Positions 1-8,434 of a stretch of 64,000 nucleotides of DNA are shown in pieces. The first letter of the stretch is position 1; each line of letters begins with the position of its first letter. The notes beneath the pieces are model-generated. The model saw nothing but the letters and a program-made list of their open reading frames with translations. It did not search any database and was not told the origin of the DNA. Both the position numbers and the translations under genes were made by a program. Source of the DNA: Pedobacter cryoconitis (GTDB taxonomy: Bacteria; Bacteroidota; Bacteroidia; Sphingobacteriales; Sphingobacteriaceae); assembly GCF_014207135.1 (NCBI RefSeq), contig NZ_JACHCC010000005.1:390711-454710 (forward strand), in the 5' to 3' direction.

Positions 1-487
1 GTTAAATGCAGAAGCCGCGATCAATAAGTTGTCAGATCTAGGTGTGGGAGACAGGAACAGAATGGCAGTAGGCGGACATAGTTATGGAGCTTTCATGACT
101 GCCAACCTACTTGCGCATACCAATTTGTTTAAAGCTGGTATCGCCCGCAGTGGTGCTTACAACAGAACATTGACCCCATTTGGCTTCCAGAACGAAGACC
201 GTACCTATTGGGATGTTCCTCAATTATATTATGAAATGAGCCCATTCAGTTATGCGAATAAAATCAAAACACCTTTATTATTGATACATGGTGATTCTGA
301 TGATAATCAGGGAACTTTCCCCATCAACTCTGAGCGTTTGTTTAGCGCGATTAAAGGATTTGGTGGTACGACAAGATTTGTATCCTTACCTTATGAAGCA
401 CATAGCTACCGTGGTAAAGAAAACCTGTTGCACATGTTATGGGAAATGAATTCCTGGTTAGATCAATATGTAAAAAAAGCAAAGTAA
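1..487 (+). CDS. S9 family (prolyl oligopeptidase-like) peptidase, C-terminal end, 5' truncated
   Basis: The reading frame is already open at base 2, so the gene begins before the window; 161 C-terminal residues are visible. They contain the whole alpha/beta-hydrolase catalytic triad: a G-G-H-S-Y-G-A nucleophile elbow (Ser codon at 80-82), an Asp in H-G-D-S-D-D-N-Q-G-T-F-P, and a His (codon 401-403) in E-A-H-S-Y. The D-D-N-x-G-T-F-P and L-P-x-E-x-H spacing resembles the glutamyl-endopeptidase branch of family S9 rather than classical prolyl oligopeptidase. A hairpin terminator follows. Subfamily is inferred; catalytic class is clear. The N-terminal propeller and any signal peptide lie outside the window. 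Confidence 0.9.
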   Translation, partial: LNAEAAINKLSDLGVGDRNRMAVGGHSYGAFMTANLLAHTNLFKAGIARSGAYNRTLTPFGFQNEDRTYWDVPQLYYEMSPFSYANKIKTPLLLIHGDSDDNQGTFPINSERLFSAIKGFGGTTRFVSLPYEAHSYRGKENLLHMLWEMNSWLDQYVKKAK

Positions 488-515
488 AAACCAGTCCGGG
501 AACGGACATCTGAAA

Positions 516-549
516 ACGGGTTGTACCAAATGGTACAATCCGTTTTTTA
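516..549. terminator. Bidirectional hairpin terminator
   Basis: Twelve-base arms (516-527 and 532-543, one G-T wobble) around a four-base loop, followed by a T-run on the + strand. It lies between the convergent S9 peptidase and permease genes and reaches the permease stop codon at 547-549. Confidence 0.8.
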
Positions 550-1767
550 TTTAAAACGGATTGCTTTCAGCGGAGATATCCTGCTCACCAGTAAGGAAGG
601 CAGAATCAGAACGATCATACAAATAACCAGTGTAGCTGCATTTAATAGCAGTACATCAGTCAGGTGCAATTCGATAGGTACATAAGCCAGATAGTAGGAA
701 CTTTGATTCAGCTTAAAGAAATGGGTGTAGTATTGTAAAAACCCTAATCCAAGGCCCAGGATATTACCGAGCAATAAACCTATTCCAACCAGGTACATAG
801 CATTATACAGGAATATCTTCATTACACTGTAATCAGTCATCCCGAAAGCCTTCAACATTCCAATCATATTAGTCCTTTCCAGGATCATAATCAGTAAAGC
901 TGTAATCATATTAATCACACCCACAATCATCATCAGAATGAGTAATACCCTGGTGTTTACATCCAGCAGGGATAACCAGGTAAATATATTAGGAAAATAC
1001 TCTCTTACCGAAGCTGATTTGAGGTTAATCTCCATCGAAGCATAAATTTGATCAGATACGGGGTCCAGCCTGTTGAAATCCTTCAGTTTAATTTCTATGC
1101 CGCCGATTTCGTTCGGTTTCCAGTTATTTAAACGCCTGATGATATTGATGTCTCCAAGCGCAAAGCTTTTATCAATTTCTTCTACACCGATATCATAAAT
1201 TCCTACAATTTTGAAAGGACGTTTACGCGGAGGGTTTTGTACAAAGTACATAATAAAGTTATCCCCGGTTTTTAATTTCAACCGGTTCGCAGTAAACGAT
1301 GAAATCAGGATCTCCCTGGTTGCCTTGGTACTATCAGCAAAATTAATAACCCTGCCACTGACTAAATGTTTACGGATATAATCCCAGTTATAGGTACTGT
1401 CTATACCTTTGAAATTGATTCCTTCTACTTCATCATTTGCAGAAATGATGGCTGGTTTTGTAGCATAGGATTGAAAATAGACTATATCCTTGTTTTTCTG
1501 AAGATCGGTTATAGTTTTGGCGGCGGGAATGAATGGTGTCTGTTCAAATGAGTTATTTAAATCCAGTTTAAAAATCCTTACATCACCGACAAAACCTCTT
1601 ACCTTTTCCTGGATCTCTGTTTTAAAACCTTTGATGATAGCAACGGACAGCATCATTACTGCAAGACTAAGCATCACACCCGCAATAGCTATACGGACGA
1701 TTAACTTAGAAAATGTACGTTCTGATTTTATGGCAATGCGCGAGGCTATAAAATATTCTGTATTCAA
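547..1767 (-). CDS. FtsX-like ABC transporter permease (LolE/LolC type)
   Basis: 406 residues with the MacB/FtsX layout: one N-terminal membrane segment (about 20-50), a large periplasmic domain (about 50-260) and three C-terminal segments (about 265-295, 315-345, 370-395) ending in the S-P-L-K-A-I-R motif usual for these permeases. Length and topology match LolC/LolE, which together with the ATPase LolD extract lipoproteins from the inner membrane. No ATPase gene is adjacent, so the partner must be elsewhere. The gene faces the S9 peptidase and diverges from the NamZ-like gene. Lipoprotein release is inferred from family resemblance; another FtsX-type exporter is possible. Confidence 0.82.
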   Translation of the reverse strand: MNTEYFIASRIAIKSERTFSKLIVRIAIAGVMLSLAVMMLSVAIIKGFKTEIQEKVRGFVGDVRIFKLDLNNSFEQTPFIPAAKTITDLQKNKDIVYFQSYATKPAIISANDEVEGINFKGIDSTYNWDYIRKHLVSGRVINFADSTKATREILISSFTANRLKLKTGDNFIMYFVQNPPRKRPFKIVGIYDIGVEEIDKSFALGDINIIRRLNNWKPNEIGGIEIKLKDFNRLDPVSDQIYASMEINLKSASVREYFPNIFTWLSLLDVNTRVLLILMMIVGVINMITALLIMILERTNMIGMLKAFGMTDYSVMKIFLYNAMYLVGIGLLLGNILGLGLGFLQYYTHFFKLNQSSYYLAYVPIELHLTDVLLLNAATLVICMIVLILPSLLVSRISPLKAIRFK

Positions 1768-1805
1768 ATTTTTTTAATAAACTGTAACTTAGCAAAAATG
1801 GTTAT

Positions 1806-1821
1806 TTGATTTTTAAATCAA
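1806..1821. promoter_or_regulatory. Inverted repeat in a divergent intergenic region
   Basis: TTGATTT-tt-AAATCAA, seven-base arms with a two-base spacer, midway between the divergent permease (starts 1767) and NamZ-like gene (starts 1847). It could be an operator, but AT-rich dyads are common in such DNA. Confidence 0.25.
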
Positions 1822-1846
1822 TCATAATTAGAAAAAAAAGCTCAAT

Positions 1847-3073
1847 ATGAAACTATCAACTACAATAATAATACCCGTTTACCTGGTTATATTGAGTATT
1901 CAGGCTTGTGCTAATCCCAAACCTGCCGCAAAAAAGACTCCCCCTGCAGAAATTCTGACAGGAGCTGCCCAGACAGAAAAGTATCTGCCTTTACTCAAAG
2001 GAAAACGTATTGGTATGGTCGTAAACCCTACTTCTGTGATCGGACAAACTACTTCGGTAGACAGTCTTTTAAAACGCGGGGTAAATATTGTCAAAATATT
2101 CGGGCCTGAACACGGGTTCAGGGGAGATGCCAGTGCCGGGGTAAAAGTAGATGATGCAACAGATCAGAAAACGGGTATTAAAGCAATATCCCTGTATGGC
2201 AAACATCAGACTCCAACGCAGGCAGACCTGAAAGATGTAGACATCATGGTTTTTGATATTCAGGATGTTGGTGTTCGTTTTTACACTTATATCAACACCC
2301 TGCAATTTGTCATGCAGGCCTGTGCAGAAAATAACAAAGAACTGATCATCCTGGACAGACCAAATCCTAATGGTTTTTATATAGATGGTCCGATTCTCGA
2401 TGCAAGACTGGTATCGGGCATAGGTATACAGCCAATCCCGATTGTACATGGACTTACTGTTGCCGAATATGCACAGATGCTTAATGGTGAAGGCTGGCTG
2501 AAAGACAAAAAACAATGTAAACTGACCATTATCAAGGTAGCTAATTATAACCACGATATGGCTTACGAATTACCTGTTAAACCATCTCCGAACCTGAATA
2601 CCCAACAGTCTATCCTGCTTTATCCTACCTTATGCCTGTTTGAAGGCACTTATATCAGCCAGGGCCGGGGCACCCGGTACCCGTTTACGCTTTTAGGTGC
2701 GCCGGCATTGAAAGGAAAGTATAAATTCTCGTTTACACCCAAAAGTATTAAAGGAATGGCAGAAACTCCTTTACACCAGGATCAGGAATGTTACGGTCTG
2801 GACTTAAGAAATTATAATTCAGAAACAATCAGAAAGGAAAAAAAACTCCAGCTCAAATGGCTGATTGAACTTTACCGTGTTTATCCCGACAAAGCAGATT
2901 TCTTCAATTATAAACTGAGTAAACAGATGAACAATTTTGATAAACTTGCAGGAGTTTACAGCTTAAAGGAGCAGATTATTGCAGGTAAATCAGAAAAAGA
3001 AATCAGGGCCAGCTGGGAACCCGGACTAAGTCAGTATAAGCTGATGAGAAAAAAATATTTGCTGTATCCTTAA
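1847..3073 (+). CDS. DUF1343 / NamZ-like exo-beta-N-acetylmuramidase lipoprotein
   Basis: 408 residues. The N-terminus is a lipoprotein signal with a lipobox ending I-Q-A-C (Cys21), so the protein should be membrane anchored in the periplasm or outer membrane. Residues about 55-400 follow the DUF1343 family (now GH171): G-K-R-I-G-M-V-V-N-P near the start, G-P-E-H-G-F, D-I-Q-D-V-G-V-R-F-Y-T-Y, and L-D-R-P-N-P. NamZ enzymes remove terminal MurNAc from peptidoglycan fragments during wall turnover. The final codons form one arm of a hairpin with the downstream sequence. The fold assignment is strong; substrate is inferred from family members. Confidence 0.88.
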   Translation: MKLSTTIIIPVYLVILSIQACANPKPAAKKTPPAEILTGAAQTEKYLPLLKGKRIGMVVNPTSVIGQTTSVDSLLKRGVNIVKIFGPEHGFRGDASAGVKVDDATDQKTGIKAISLYGKHQTPTQADLKDVDIMVFDIQDVGVRFYTYINTLQFVMQACAENNKELIILDRPNPNGFYIDGPILDARLVSGIGIQPIPIVHGLTVAEYAQMLNGEGWLKDKKQCKLTIIKVANYNHDMAYELPVKPSPNLNTQQSILLYPTLCLFEGTYISQGRGTRYPFTLLGAPALKGKYKFSFTPKSIKGMAETPLHQDQECYGLDLRNYNSETIRKEKKLQLKWLIELYRVYPDKADFFNYKLSKQMNNFDKLAGVYSLKEQIIAGKSEKEIRASWEPGLSQYKLMRKKYLLYP

Positions 3074-3090
3074 GGGATACAGCAAATATT
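3054..3090. terminator. Hairpin terminator enclosing the NamZ-gene stop codon
   Basis: Perfect 16-base arms (3054-3069 and 3075-3090) with a five-base loop that contains most of the TAA stop. Read on the - strand the hairpin is followed by a run of seven T, so it should mainly terminate the leftward nucleotidase gene (stop at 3094) inside the end of the NamZ coding region. Confidence 0.8.
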
Positions 3091-3093
3091 AAC

Positions 3094-3645
3094 CTACGCT
3101 TTTGCAGCGTTCTCTTTTTCAAATATATCCAACACTTCATTCCAGCTTCTAACCCTGAGGTGGTGATGCTGATTTACATTATGTGAAGCATGGAACAGAA
3201 TGGGTTTGCCCATACAAAAATCCAGGTTTTTACAATGATCGTCAATCATATAGTCAGTCGCTATAACACGCTTGTCTCCACAAAAAATAATATTCTTCCA
3301 GCTGATAAAAGGAAAATGTTCCTGTAACCATTCCATTTTTTCGGACAGGCACTGCGGAAATTCCATGGCTGCAGATACGATGAAAATCTCGTAATCTTCC
3401 ATTAAGGTTCTGACAGCTTCAACTGCTCCCTCCATCAGGGGTATAGTCCTGAAAAATCCTGGGGTATATACATATCTTTTGATGGCATTCTGATCAGGGA
3501 AACCTTCGGGCTCTGGTACACCTAGTCTTTCATCTGCACGTACCCGGATTCCATATTCACTTTCATACCAATCCATAAACTGGACTTCTATATCAGCAAG
3601 GACACCATCCATATCGATGGCTATTGTTTTTCTATCTTTATTCAT
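3094..3645 (-). CDS. 5'(3')-deoxyribonucleotidase, HAD superfamily
   Basis: 183 residues, typical for the small cytosolic type C family. The HAD motif I D-M-D-G-V-L-A-D is at residues 11-18 (nucleophile D11, acid/base D13); motif II is the S of F-I-V-S-A-A-M-E; the late acidic motif is Y-M-I-D-D-H. These enzymes dephosphorylate deoxyribonucleoside monophosphates such as dUMP and dTMP. The gene diverges from a DeoR-family regulator across an 87-base gap holding a dyad, which suggests shared control of deoxynucleotide salvage. Family is clear; substrate is inferred. Confidence 0.85.
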   Translation of the reverse strand: MNKDRKTIAIDMDGVLADIEVQFMDWYESEYGIRVRADERLGVPEPEGFPDQNAIKRYVYTPGFFRTIPLMEGAVEAVRTLMEDYEIFIVSAAMEFPQCLSEKMEWLQEHFPFISWKNIIFCGDKRVIATDYMIDDHCKNLDFCMGKPILFHASHNVNQHHHLRVRSWNEVLDIFEKENAAKA

Positions 3646-3664
3646 ATTGGCAGTTTATTGCAAC

Positions 3665-3700
3665 AAATGTAGCAATATTATGCAATAATATGCAACATTT
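3665..3700. promoter_or_regulatory. Putative operator dyad between nucleotidase and DeoR genes
   Basis: A perfect core ATATTAT-gca-ATAATAT (3675-3691) is flanked by outer arms AAATGT (3665-3670) and ACATTT (3695-3700), offset by one base. GCAA repeats recur within it. It lies in the shared divergent region, close upstream of the DeoR -7 box. Confidence 0.5.
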
Positions 3701-3717
3701 ATCTTCATAAGATTGCT

Positions 3718-3725
3718 TATATTTG
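3718..3725 (+). promoter_or_regulatory. -7 promoter box for the DeoR-family gene
   Basis: TATATTTG matches the Bacteroidota TAnnTTTG consensus. It ends eight bases before the ATG at 3733, so the transcript would have almost no leader. Confidence 0.6.
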
Positions 3726-3732
3726 CATCAAT

Positions 3733-4482
3733 ATGATTAAGGCTGAAAGATTACAACTGATTATTGAACATATACGCAGAGAGCGAAAAGTCTTATTAGG
3801 AGACCTCAGTACCCTATTAGAGGTCTCTGAAGATACTGTAAGACGTGATATCAAAGAATTATCAGATCAGGGATTACTCAAAGCTGTTCGCGGTGGGGCC
3901 ATTTCGCATTCCCCTATTCCACTTCATTTCCGGGAAAGAGAGCATTATGACGTAAGCCATAAAGAAATTATCGCTTTAAAAGCAGTCAAATTCTTAAAAA
4001 ACGGACAAGTAGTATTATTTGATTCGGGAACCTCAGTTCTGGCCATTGCCACACACCTGCCGCGCGATTTACAGATTACAGTGATTACAAATAGCTTTCC
4101 TGTAGCCAGCGTACTGGAAGATCACCCACTGATAGAGGTTATCTTTCTGGGTGGCCGGTTAAATAAATCATCCTTTTCTACCTCCGGTTTTGAGGTTATA
4201 CAAGTGATCAGAGAATTCAGGCCAGACGTTTGTTTCCTGGGTATCTGCAGCATTGACCTGACATCAGGTGTGACTGGAATAAGTTATGAAGACAGCCAGG
4301 TCAAAAAAGCCATGGTCGAAACTTCGAAACAAATCATTGCACTGGCCACTTTAGAAAAGCTGAATACAACAGAACCTTACTATATTACCAGTATCAGCGA
4401 TATTGATATTATTATCACCGATACTGATCCGGATCATGAAACACTTCAAAATTACAAGGGTATTGGGATCAAACTGGAGTAA
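3733..4482 (+). CDS. DeoR/GlpR family transcriptional regulator
   Basis: 249 residues. Residues about 5-57 form the DeoR winged helix-turn-helix, including E-V-S-E-D-T-V-R-R-D-I in the recognition region. Residues about 75-235 are the sugar-phosphate-sensing domain, with the D-S-G-T-S motif (near residue 96) and the I-T-N-S motif. Such repressors usually respond to phosphorylated sugars. Divergence from a deoxyribonucleotidase and the dyad at 3665-3700 suggest it controls that gene and itself; the effector might be a deoxyribose phosphate, which is inference. It is convergent with topoisomerase IB, stop codons 11 bases apart. Confidence 0.9.
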   Translation: MIKAERLQLIIEHIRRERKVLLGDLSTLLEVSEDTVRRDIKELSDQGLLKAVRGGAISHSPIPLHFREREHYDVSHKEIIALKAVKFLKNGQVVLFDSGTSVLAIATHLPRDLQITVITNSFPVASVLEDHPLIEVIFLGGRLNKSSFSTSGFEVIQVIREFRPDVCFLGICSIDLTSGVTGISYEDSQVKKAMVETSKQIIALATLEKLNTTEPYYITSISDIDIIITDTDPDHETLQNYKGIGIKLE

Positions 4483-4492
4483 AAAGGCTTAA

Positions 4493-5542
4493 CTATTTTT
4501 GTTTTTGCGATACTTTAAGGAACTGCATCAATACCCTTTCCTCATTTTCCATCGCCTTTACAGTACCGGGTTTACCAACTGATATCCTTTTCAGGAACTT
4601 AGCCAGCTGATCGGTTTCAAAGGCCTCCAGCAATAATGGATATACGTAGGAACTTCTACATACAGCCGGAGTATTTCCCAGTTTACCTGCTACACATTTC
4701 AATATTGCTGTAATGATTTTTTTCCTGGGCCGGTCTTCTTCTACATTTGCGGTACAAACGGCCATTTGCCGGAAAGCTTCGAGAGTTCCCCCCCAGGTCC
4801 TGAAATCCTTAGCCGTAAAGTCGCCTCCGGTAATTTCGCGGATATAATTATTGATCATTCCCGAATCTATCCCCCGATGCTCCTGACCGGTTGTATAATA
4901 TTGAAACAGTTCCTGGCCCGGGATCTCCATGCACCTTTTCACCATCCTGGCGAGACTGCGGTCACTGAGATTCACTTCCTGCTTCACTCCCTTTTTACCC
5001 ACAAATTTCAGTTTGAGACCATTTTCATTTACCCTCACATGTTTGTTTCTTAGTGTTGACAAACCATAACTGCCATAAAGTTGTGCATAGGTTTCATTGC
5101 CAACCCGGATAAGTGTTTTCTGCATAAGCTGTACACAGATGGCTAAAACTTTTCTTTCATCATAGACCGGTCGTTTGAGATCAAGGGCAATTCTTTTTCT
5201 GGCTTGAGGCAAAGCATGCCCGAATTCGAGTAAACGGTAATATTTAAGATCAGACTGGCGTGAGGTCCATTTCTGATGGTAACGATATTGCTTACGTTTA
5301 GCTGCATCAATGCCGGTTGCCTGCAAATAGGCATTCTTTACAGGAGCAATCCACACTTCTGTCCAGGCCGGGGGTAATACCAATGCCCGGATCCTTTCTA
5401 GCTGAACTTCATCTTTGATCTTCTTTCCCTGCTGATCTTCGTAGTAGAAGTTCTGGGCTCTTCCTTTCCTGTAAAACCCAGGCATACTGTCAGTAACGTA
5501 CACTAAACCTATTTCTTTAATTTCTTCTGGTGTCTGTACCAT
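4493..5542 (-). CDS. DNA topoisomerase IB (poxvirus-like)
   Basis: 349 residues, the usual size for bacterial TopIB. Catalytic positions can be read: R146 in I-R-V-G-N-E, a Lys near 183-184 in V-G-K-K-G, R248 in D-F-R-T-W-G-G-T, and the nucleophile Y299 in C-R-S-S-Y-V-Y-P. N290 stands where vaccinia enzyme has His, as is common in bacterial members. The enzyme relaxes supercoils through a 3'-phosphotyrosyl intermediate without ATP. TopIB is patchily distributed in bacteria and generally accessory to gyrase. It diverges from fmt. Confidence 0.93.
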   Translation of the reverse strand: MVQTPEEIKEIGLVYVTDSMPGFYRKGRAQNFYYEDQQGKKIKDEVQLERIRALVLPPAWTEVWIAPVKNAYLQATGIDAAKRKQYRYHQKWTSRQSDLKYYRLLEFGHALPQARKRIALDLKRPVYDERKVLAICVQLMQKTLIRVGNETYAQLYGSYGLSTLRNKHVRVNENGLKLKFVGKKGVKQEVNLSDRSLARMVKRCMEIPGQELFQYYTTGQEHRGIDSGMINNYIREITGGDFTAKDFRTWGGTLEAFRQMAVCTANVEEDRPRKKIITAILKCVAGKLGNTPAVCRSSYVYPLLLEAFETDQLAKFLKRISVGKPGTVKAMENEERVLMQFLKVSQKQK

Positions 5543-5641
5543 ATAGATTAAGCAGAATTAACGTTAAATTTTTAGTTATTTTGCTAGCTGAACCAAAGGA
5601 TGGGTAACCCCTTCAATATTCAGATAAAAAAACAAACAGAG

Positions 5642-6550
5642 ATGAGAATAGTTTTCATGGGAACACCCGATTTTGCCGTTGCCTCTTTAAATGCACTGGT
5701 AGAAGCTGGGTTTGAAATAGCGGGTGTAGTTACCGCAGCGGATAAACCGGCTGGAAGAGGGCAAAAATTACAGGAGAGTGCTGTCAAAAAATATGCAGTC
5801 GAAAAGGGTTTAAAAGTGTTACAGCCACTCAAATTAAAAGACCCTGATTTCATCGCAGAACTGAAAGCATTAAATGCAGATTTACAGGTTGTCGTGGCTT
5901 TTCGCATGCTTCCTGAGATCGTTTGGAATATGCCTGCTAAAGGAACTATCAATTTACATGCTTCGCTCTTACCGCAATACCGTGGTGCAGCGCCGATTAA
6001 CCATGCTATCATTAATGGTGAAGCTGAAAGTGGTGTAACAACTTTCTTCCTGAAACATGAAATCGATACAGGAGATGTTATTTTTTCAGAAAAAGTAGCT
6101 ATTGCAGCAGATGATTCTGCCGGTGACCTTCACGATCATCTGATGGAGACTGGTGCCGGATTATTGGTCAGAACAGTAAAAGCTATCCAGGCCAATGACT
6201 ACAGTGAGCAGCCTCAGTTATTTTCGGCCGAGCTGAAACATGCACCCAAAATATTTAAAGATTTCTGTAAAATAGACTGGAACAATTCAGTAAAAACTAT
6301 TTACAATCTGATCAGAGGCCTTAGCCCCTATCCGACAGCATTCGCAGAACTGAATGAAAAGACAATCAAAATATTCAAAGCGGGATATGAAGATATAGCC
6401 CCAGAAATCACCCCGGGTTCCTATCTGACCGATGGTAAAACTTTTTTAAAGTTCGCAGCCAGTGATGGCTTTATTACTTTACTGGATGTACAGTATGAAG
6501 GCAAAAAAAGGATGATGATTGATGAATTTTTAAGAGGAATGCGTTTATAG
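5642..6550 (+). CDS. fmt: Methionyl-tRNA formyltransferase
   Basis: 302 residues from the ATG at 5642. The frame is open to an ATG at 5600, but the conserved family start (M-R-I-V-F-M-G-T-P-D-F) is at 5642. It formylates initiator Met-tRNA using 10-formyl-tetrahydrofolate. Catalytic residues N104, H106 and D142 are present, with the S-L-L-P-Q-Y-R-G-A-A-P loop between them; the C-terminal OB-type domain spans about 205-300. The 3' end forms a hairpin with the facing aminotransferase gene. No def gene is adjacent. Confidence 0.96.
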   Translation: MRIVFMGTPDFAVASLNALVEAGFEIAGVVTAADKPAGRGQKLQESAVKKYAVEKGLKVLQPLKLKDPDFIAELKALNADLQVVVAFRMLPEIVWNMPAKGTINLHASLLPQYRGAAPINHAIINGEAESGVTTFFLKHEIDTGDVIFSEKVAIAADDSAGDLHDHLMETGAGLLVRTVKAIQANDYSEQPQLFSAELKHAPKIFKDFCKIDWNNSVKTIYNLIRGLSPYPTAFAELNEKTIKIFKAGYEDIAPEITPGSYLTDGKTFLKFAASDGFITLLDVQYEGKKRMMIDEFLRGMRL

Positions 6551-6570
6551 CTTAAAAGCTATAACGCATT
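6538..6570. terminator. Inverted repeat holding both stop codons of convergent genes
   Basis: AATGCGTTTATAGCT (6538-6552) pairs with AGCTATAACGCATT (6557-6570), one bulged T. The fmt stop (6548-6550) lies in the left arm and the aminotransferase stop (6559-6561) in the right arm. Only nine bases separate the genes. It lacks a clear T-run on either side. Confidence 0.6.
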
Positions 6571-7398
6571 GAGTAAAGAACTTAAAGTTTTGGTGACTTC
6601 GTTAAAATAACGCTTCCGGCCATAACCCATCACCCAGCGGATACCGGATGTGGCATTTGTAATGAACACTTCATCAGCTTCGTTAAGTACTTCAGGATTA
6701 ATCTGTGCTTCTGTAATCGGGATCTGATTAGTCTTCGCTACCTGCATCACCACATTTCTCATCACCCCGGCAATACAGCCTTCTGAAAGAGCCGGGGTAT
6801 AAATATGTTTGTCGTATATAACAAATACGTTAGAACTGATGCTCTCACAAAGAAAGCCATGCTGATTTAGGATCAAAGCTTCATCGAGTCTGTTCTGCTG
6901 TTTAAATAAACCAGCCATGACGTACAATAGAGAGTTACTGGTTTTATAACTCGACAACTTATTCACTGGTTTGGTGATCTCATCATAAACATTAATGATC
7001 AGTCCCTTTTTATTCAGCTCATAACCACCCGGTGCCAGGGTTCCGGCTTCCAGTACATAACCTGATTTATTACTGTCCGGGGTATATAATCCATCTCCTT
7101 CACGGTAGACAGAAAGCCGGAATCTTACATTATCCTTTAATTTGTTCTTTTTGCATAGTTCTGCGGTCTTCTGTCTCAGGAAATAATCGTCAAACAATAT
7201 TCCCCCATCCATCTTTAATGCATTCATTCCCGCCTGCAAACGATCAGCATGCAAATCGGCAAACTTCAGTTTACCACCTGACATCCTCATAGATTCGAAT
7301 AACCCGTCACCATACCTGAAACCTCTGTTTCTGGCTGTCAGGATAGTCTGGTCTATCGCAATGAATTGGTCGTTATGTAAAATATATTCCTGTTGCAT
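6559..7398 (-). CDS. Class IV aminotransferase, probable aminodeoxychorismate lyase (PabC-like)
   Basis: 279 residues from the ATG at 7398, four bases after the rluD stop; a longer frame overlapping rluD is possible but lacks family similarity. The fold-type IV signature includes N-R-G-F-R-Y-G-D-G-L-F-E-S near residue 24, the PLP lysine K152 in S-Y-K-T-S-N-S-L, and C-E-S-I-S-S-N-V-F. Candidates are aminodeoxychorismate lyase (folate) and branched-chain or D-amino acid aminotransferase. The length and G-D-G-L-F-E favour PabC, and pabB and folC are in this window, but not adjacent. Probably co-transcribed with rluD. Confidence 0.72.
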   Translation of the reverse strand: MQQEYILHNDQFIAIDQTILTARNRGFRYGDGLFESMRMSGGKLKFADLHADRLQAGMNALKMDGGILFDDYFLRQKTAELCKKNKLKDNVRFRLSVYREGDGLYTPDSNKSGYVLEAGTLAPGGYELNKKGLIINVYDEITKPVNKLSSYKTSNSLLYVMAGLFKQQNRLDEALILNQHGFLCESISSNVFVIYDKHIYTPALSEGCIAGVMRNVVMQVAKTNQIPITEAQINPEVLNEADEVFITNATSGIRWVMGYGRKRYFNEVTKTLSSLLNAL

Positions 7399-7402
7399 TA
7401 AA

Positions 7403-8434
7403 TTAGTGTGGCTGTACGATGTAGTTTCTCCATTTGTTAAGTACAGAATCAAAATCCGGAGGAAGCGGCGCTTCAAACTCCATATATTCTTTTGTTGTCG
7501 GGTGTATAAAACCTAAAGTCTGCGCATGCAAAGCCTGTCTTGGTAATAAGGTAAAACAGTTTGCCACATATTGTTTATATTTTGTAAACGTTGTTCCTTT
7601 AAGGATCTTATCTCCCCCATAATTGGCATCATTAAATAATGGATGGCCAATATGTTGCATATGTGCCCTGATCTGATGGGTACGTCCTGTTTCAAGCTGG
7701 CAGCTAATCAGGGTTACATAACCCAGACGCTCCAGAACAGTATAATGTGTCACTGACCATTTTCCTTTTTCCTCATCATCATAGACGTCCATGACAATTC
7801 TGTTTTTAGCACTGCGGCCGATAAAACCGGTAACAGTACCACTTTCTTTAATATCCCCCCAGGCCAGCGCAATATATTTTCTGGTGATTGTATGGTCAAA
7901 GAACTGCTTAGCCAGTTTAGTCATGGTAATTTCGTTCTTACTGATAATCAGTAAACCGGAAGTATCTTTATCAATCCGGTGAACTAATCCTGGCCTGCCT
8001 TCATTACCGGGTAATTGCGGCAATTGTTCGAAGTGAAAAGCCAGTGCATTAACCAGTGTACCTGTATAATTGTTAAATCCGGGGTGAACAACCATCCCGG
8101 CTGCTTTATTGACAATCAGTAAATCATCGTCTTCATAAATAATATCCAGAGGAAGATCTTCCGGATAAACTTCAGTATCTCTTGGTGGATGAGGAAATAC
8201 GATCGAAATCTCATCAGCTGGTTTAACTTTATAACTTGCCTTTACCGTAGCTTTATTCACCAATACGTTACCAGCCTCAATTGCATTTTGGATGCGGTTT
8301 CTTGAAGCATTCTCCAAACGATGCATCAAAAATTTATCAATACGTAATAAGGACTGCCCTTTATCTACAACAATATTAAAATGTTCGTATAAATCCTGCT
8401 CTTCTAATTCCAGTCCGTTGTTATTGTTCTCCAT
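7403..8434 (-). CDS. rluD: 23S rRNA pseudouridine synthase, RluD family
   Basis: 343 residues: S4 RNA-binding domain at about 28-80 (R-I-D-K-F-L then N-R-I-Q-N-A-I-E-A-G) and the catalytic domain at about 95-320. The catalytic motif is H-R-I-D-K-D-T-S-G with D155 as the nucleophilic Asp. RluD modifies uridines in helix 69 of 23S rRNA. The S4 domain, length and motif fit RluD better than RluA or RluC, although Bacteroidota carry several close paralogues. Upstream is a 289-base gap. Confidence 0.88.
   Translation of the reverse strand: MENNNNGLELEEQDLYEHFNIVVDKGQSLLRIDKFLMHRLENASRNRIQNAIEAGNVLVNKATVKASYKVKPADEISIVFPHPPRDTEVYPEDLPLDIIYEDDDLLIVNKAAGMVVHPGFNNYTGTLVNALAFHFEQLPQLPGNEGRPGLVHRIDKDTSGLLIISKNEITMTKLAKQFFDHTITRKYIALAWGDIKESGTVTGFIGRSAKNRIVMDVYDDEEKGKWSVTHYTVLERLGYVTLISCQLETGRTHQIRAHMQHIGHPLFNDANYGGDKILKGTTFTKYKQYVANCFTLLPRQALHAQTLGFIHPTTKEYMEFEAPLPPDFDSVLNKWRNYIVQPH

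Noticed and set aside
2069..2554. 161-codon open frame on the - strand inside the NamZ-like gene
   Set aside because: It lies antisense to a clear conserved coding region, has no family motifs and no promoter box; a shadow frame.
5600..5641. Upstream in-frame ATG giving fmt 14 extra residues
   Set aside because: The extra residues are not part of the family and the conserved start motif begins at the ATG at 5642.
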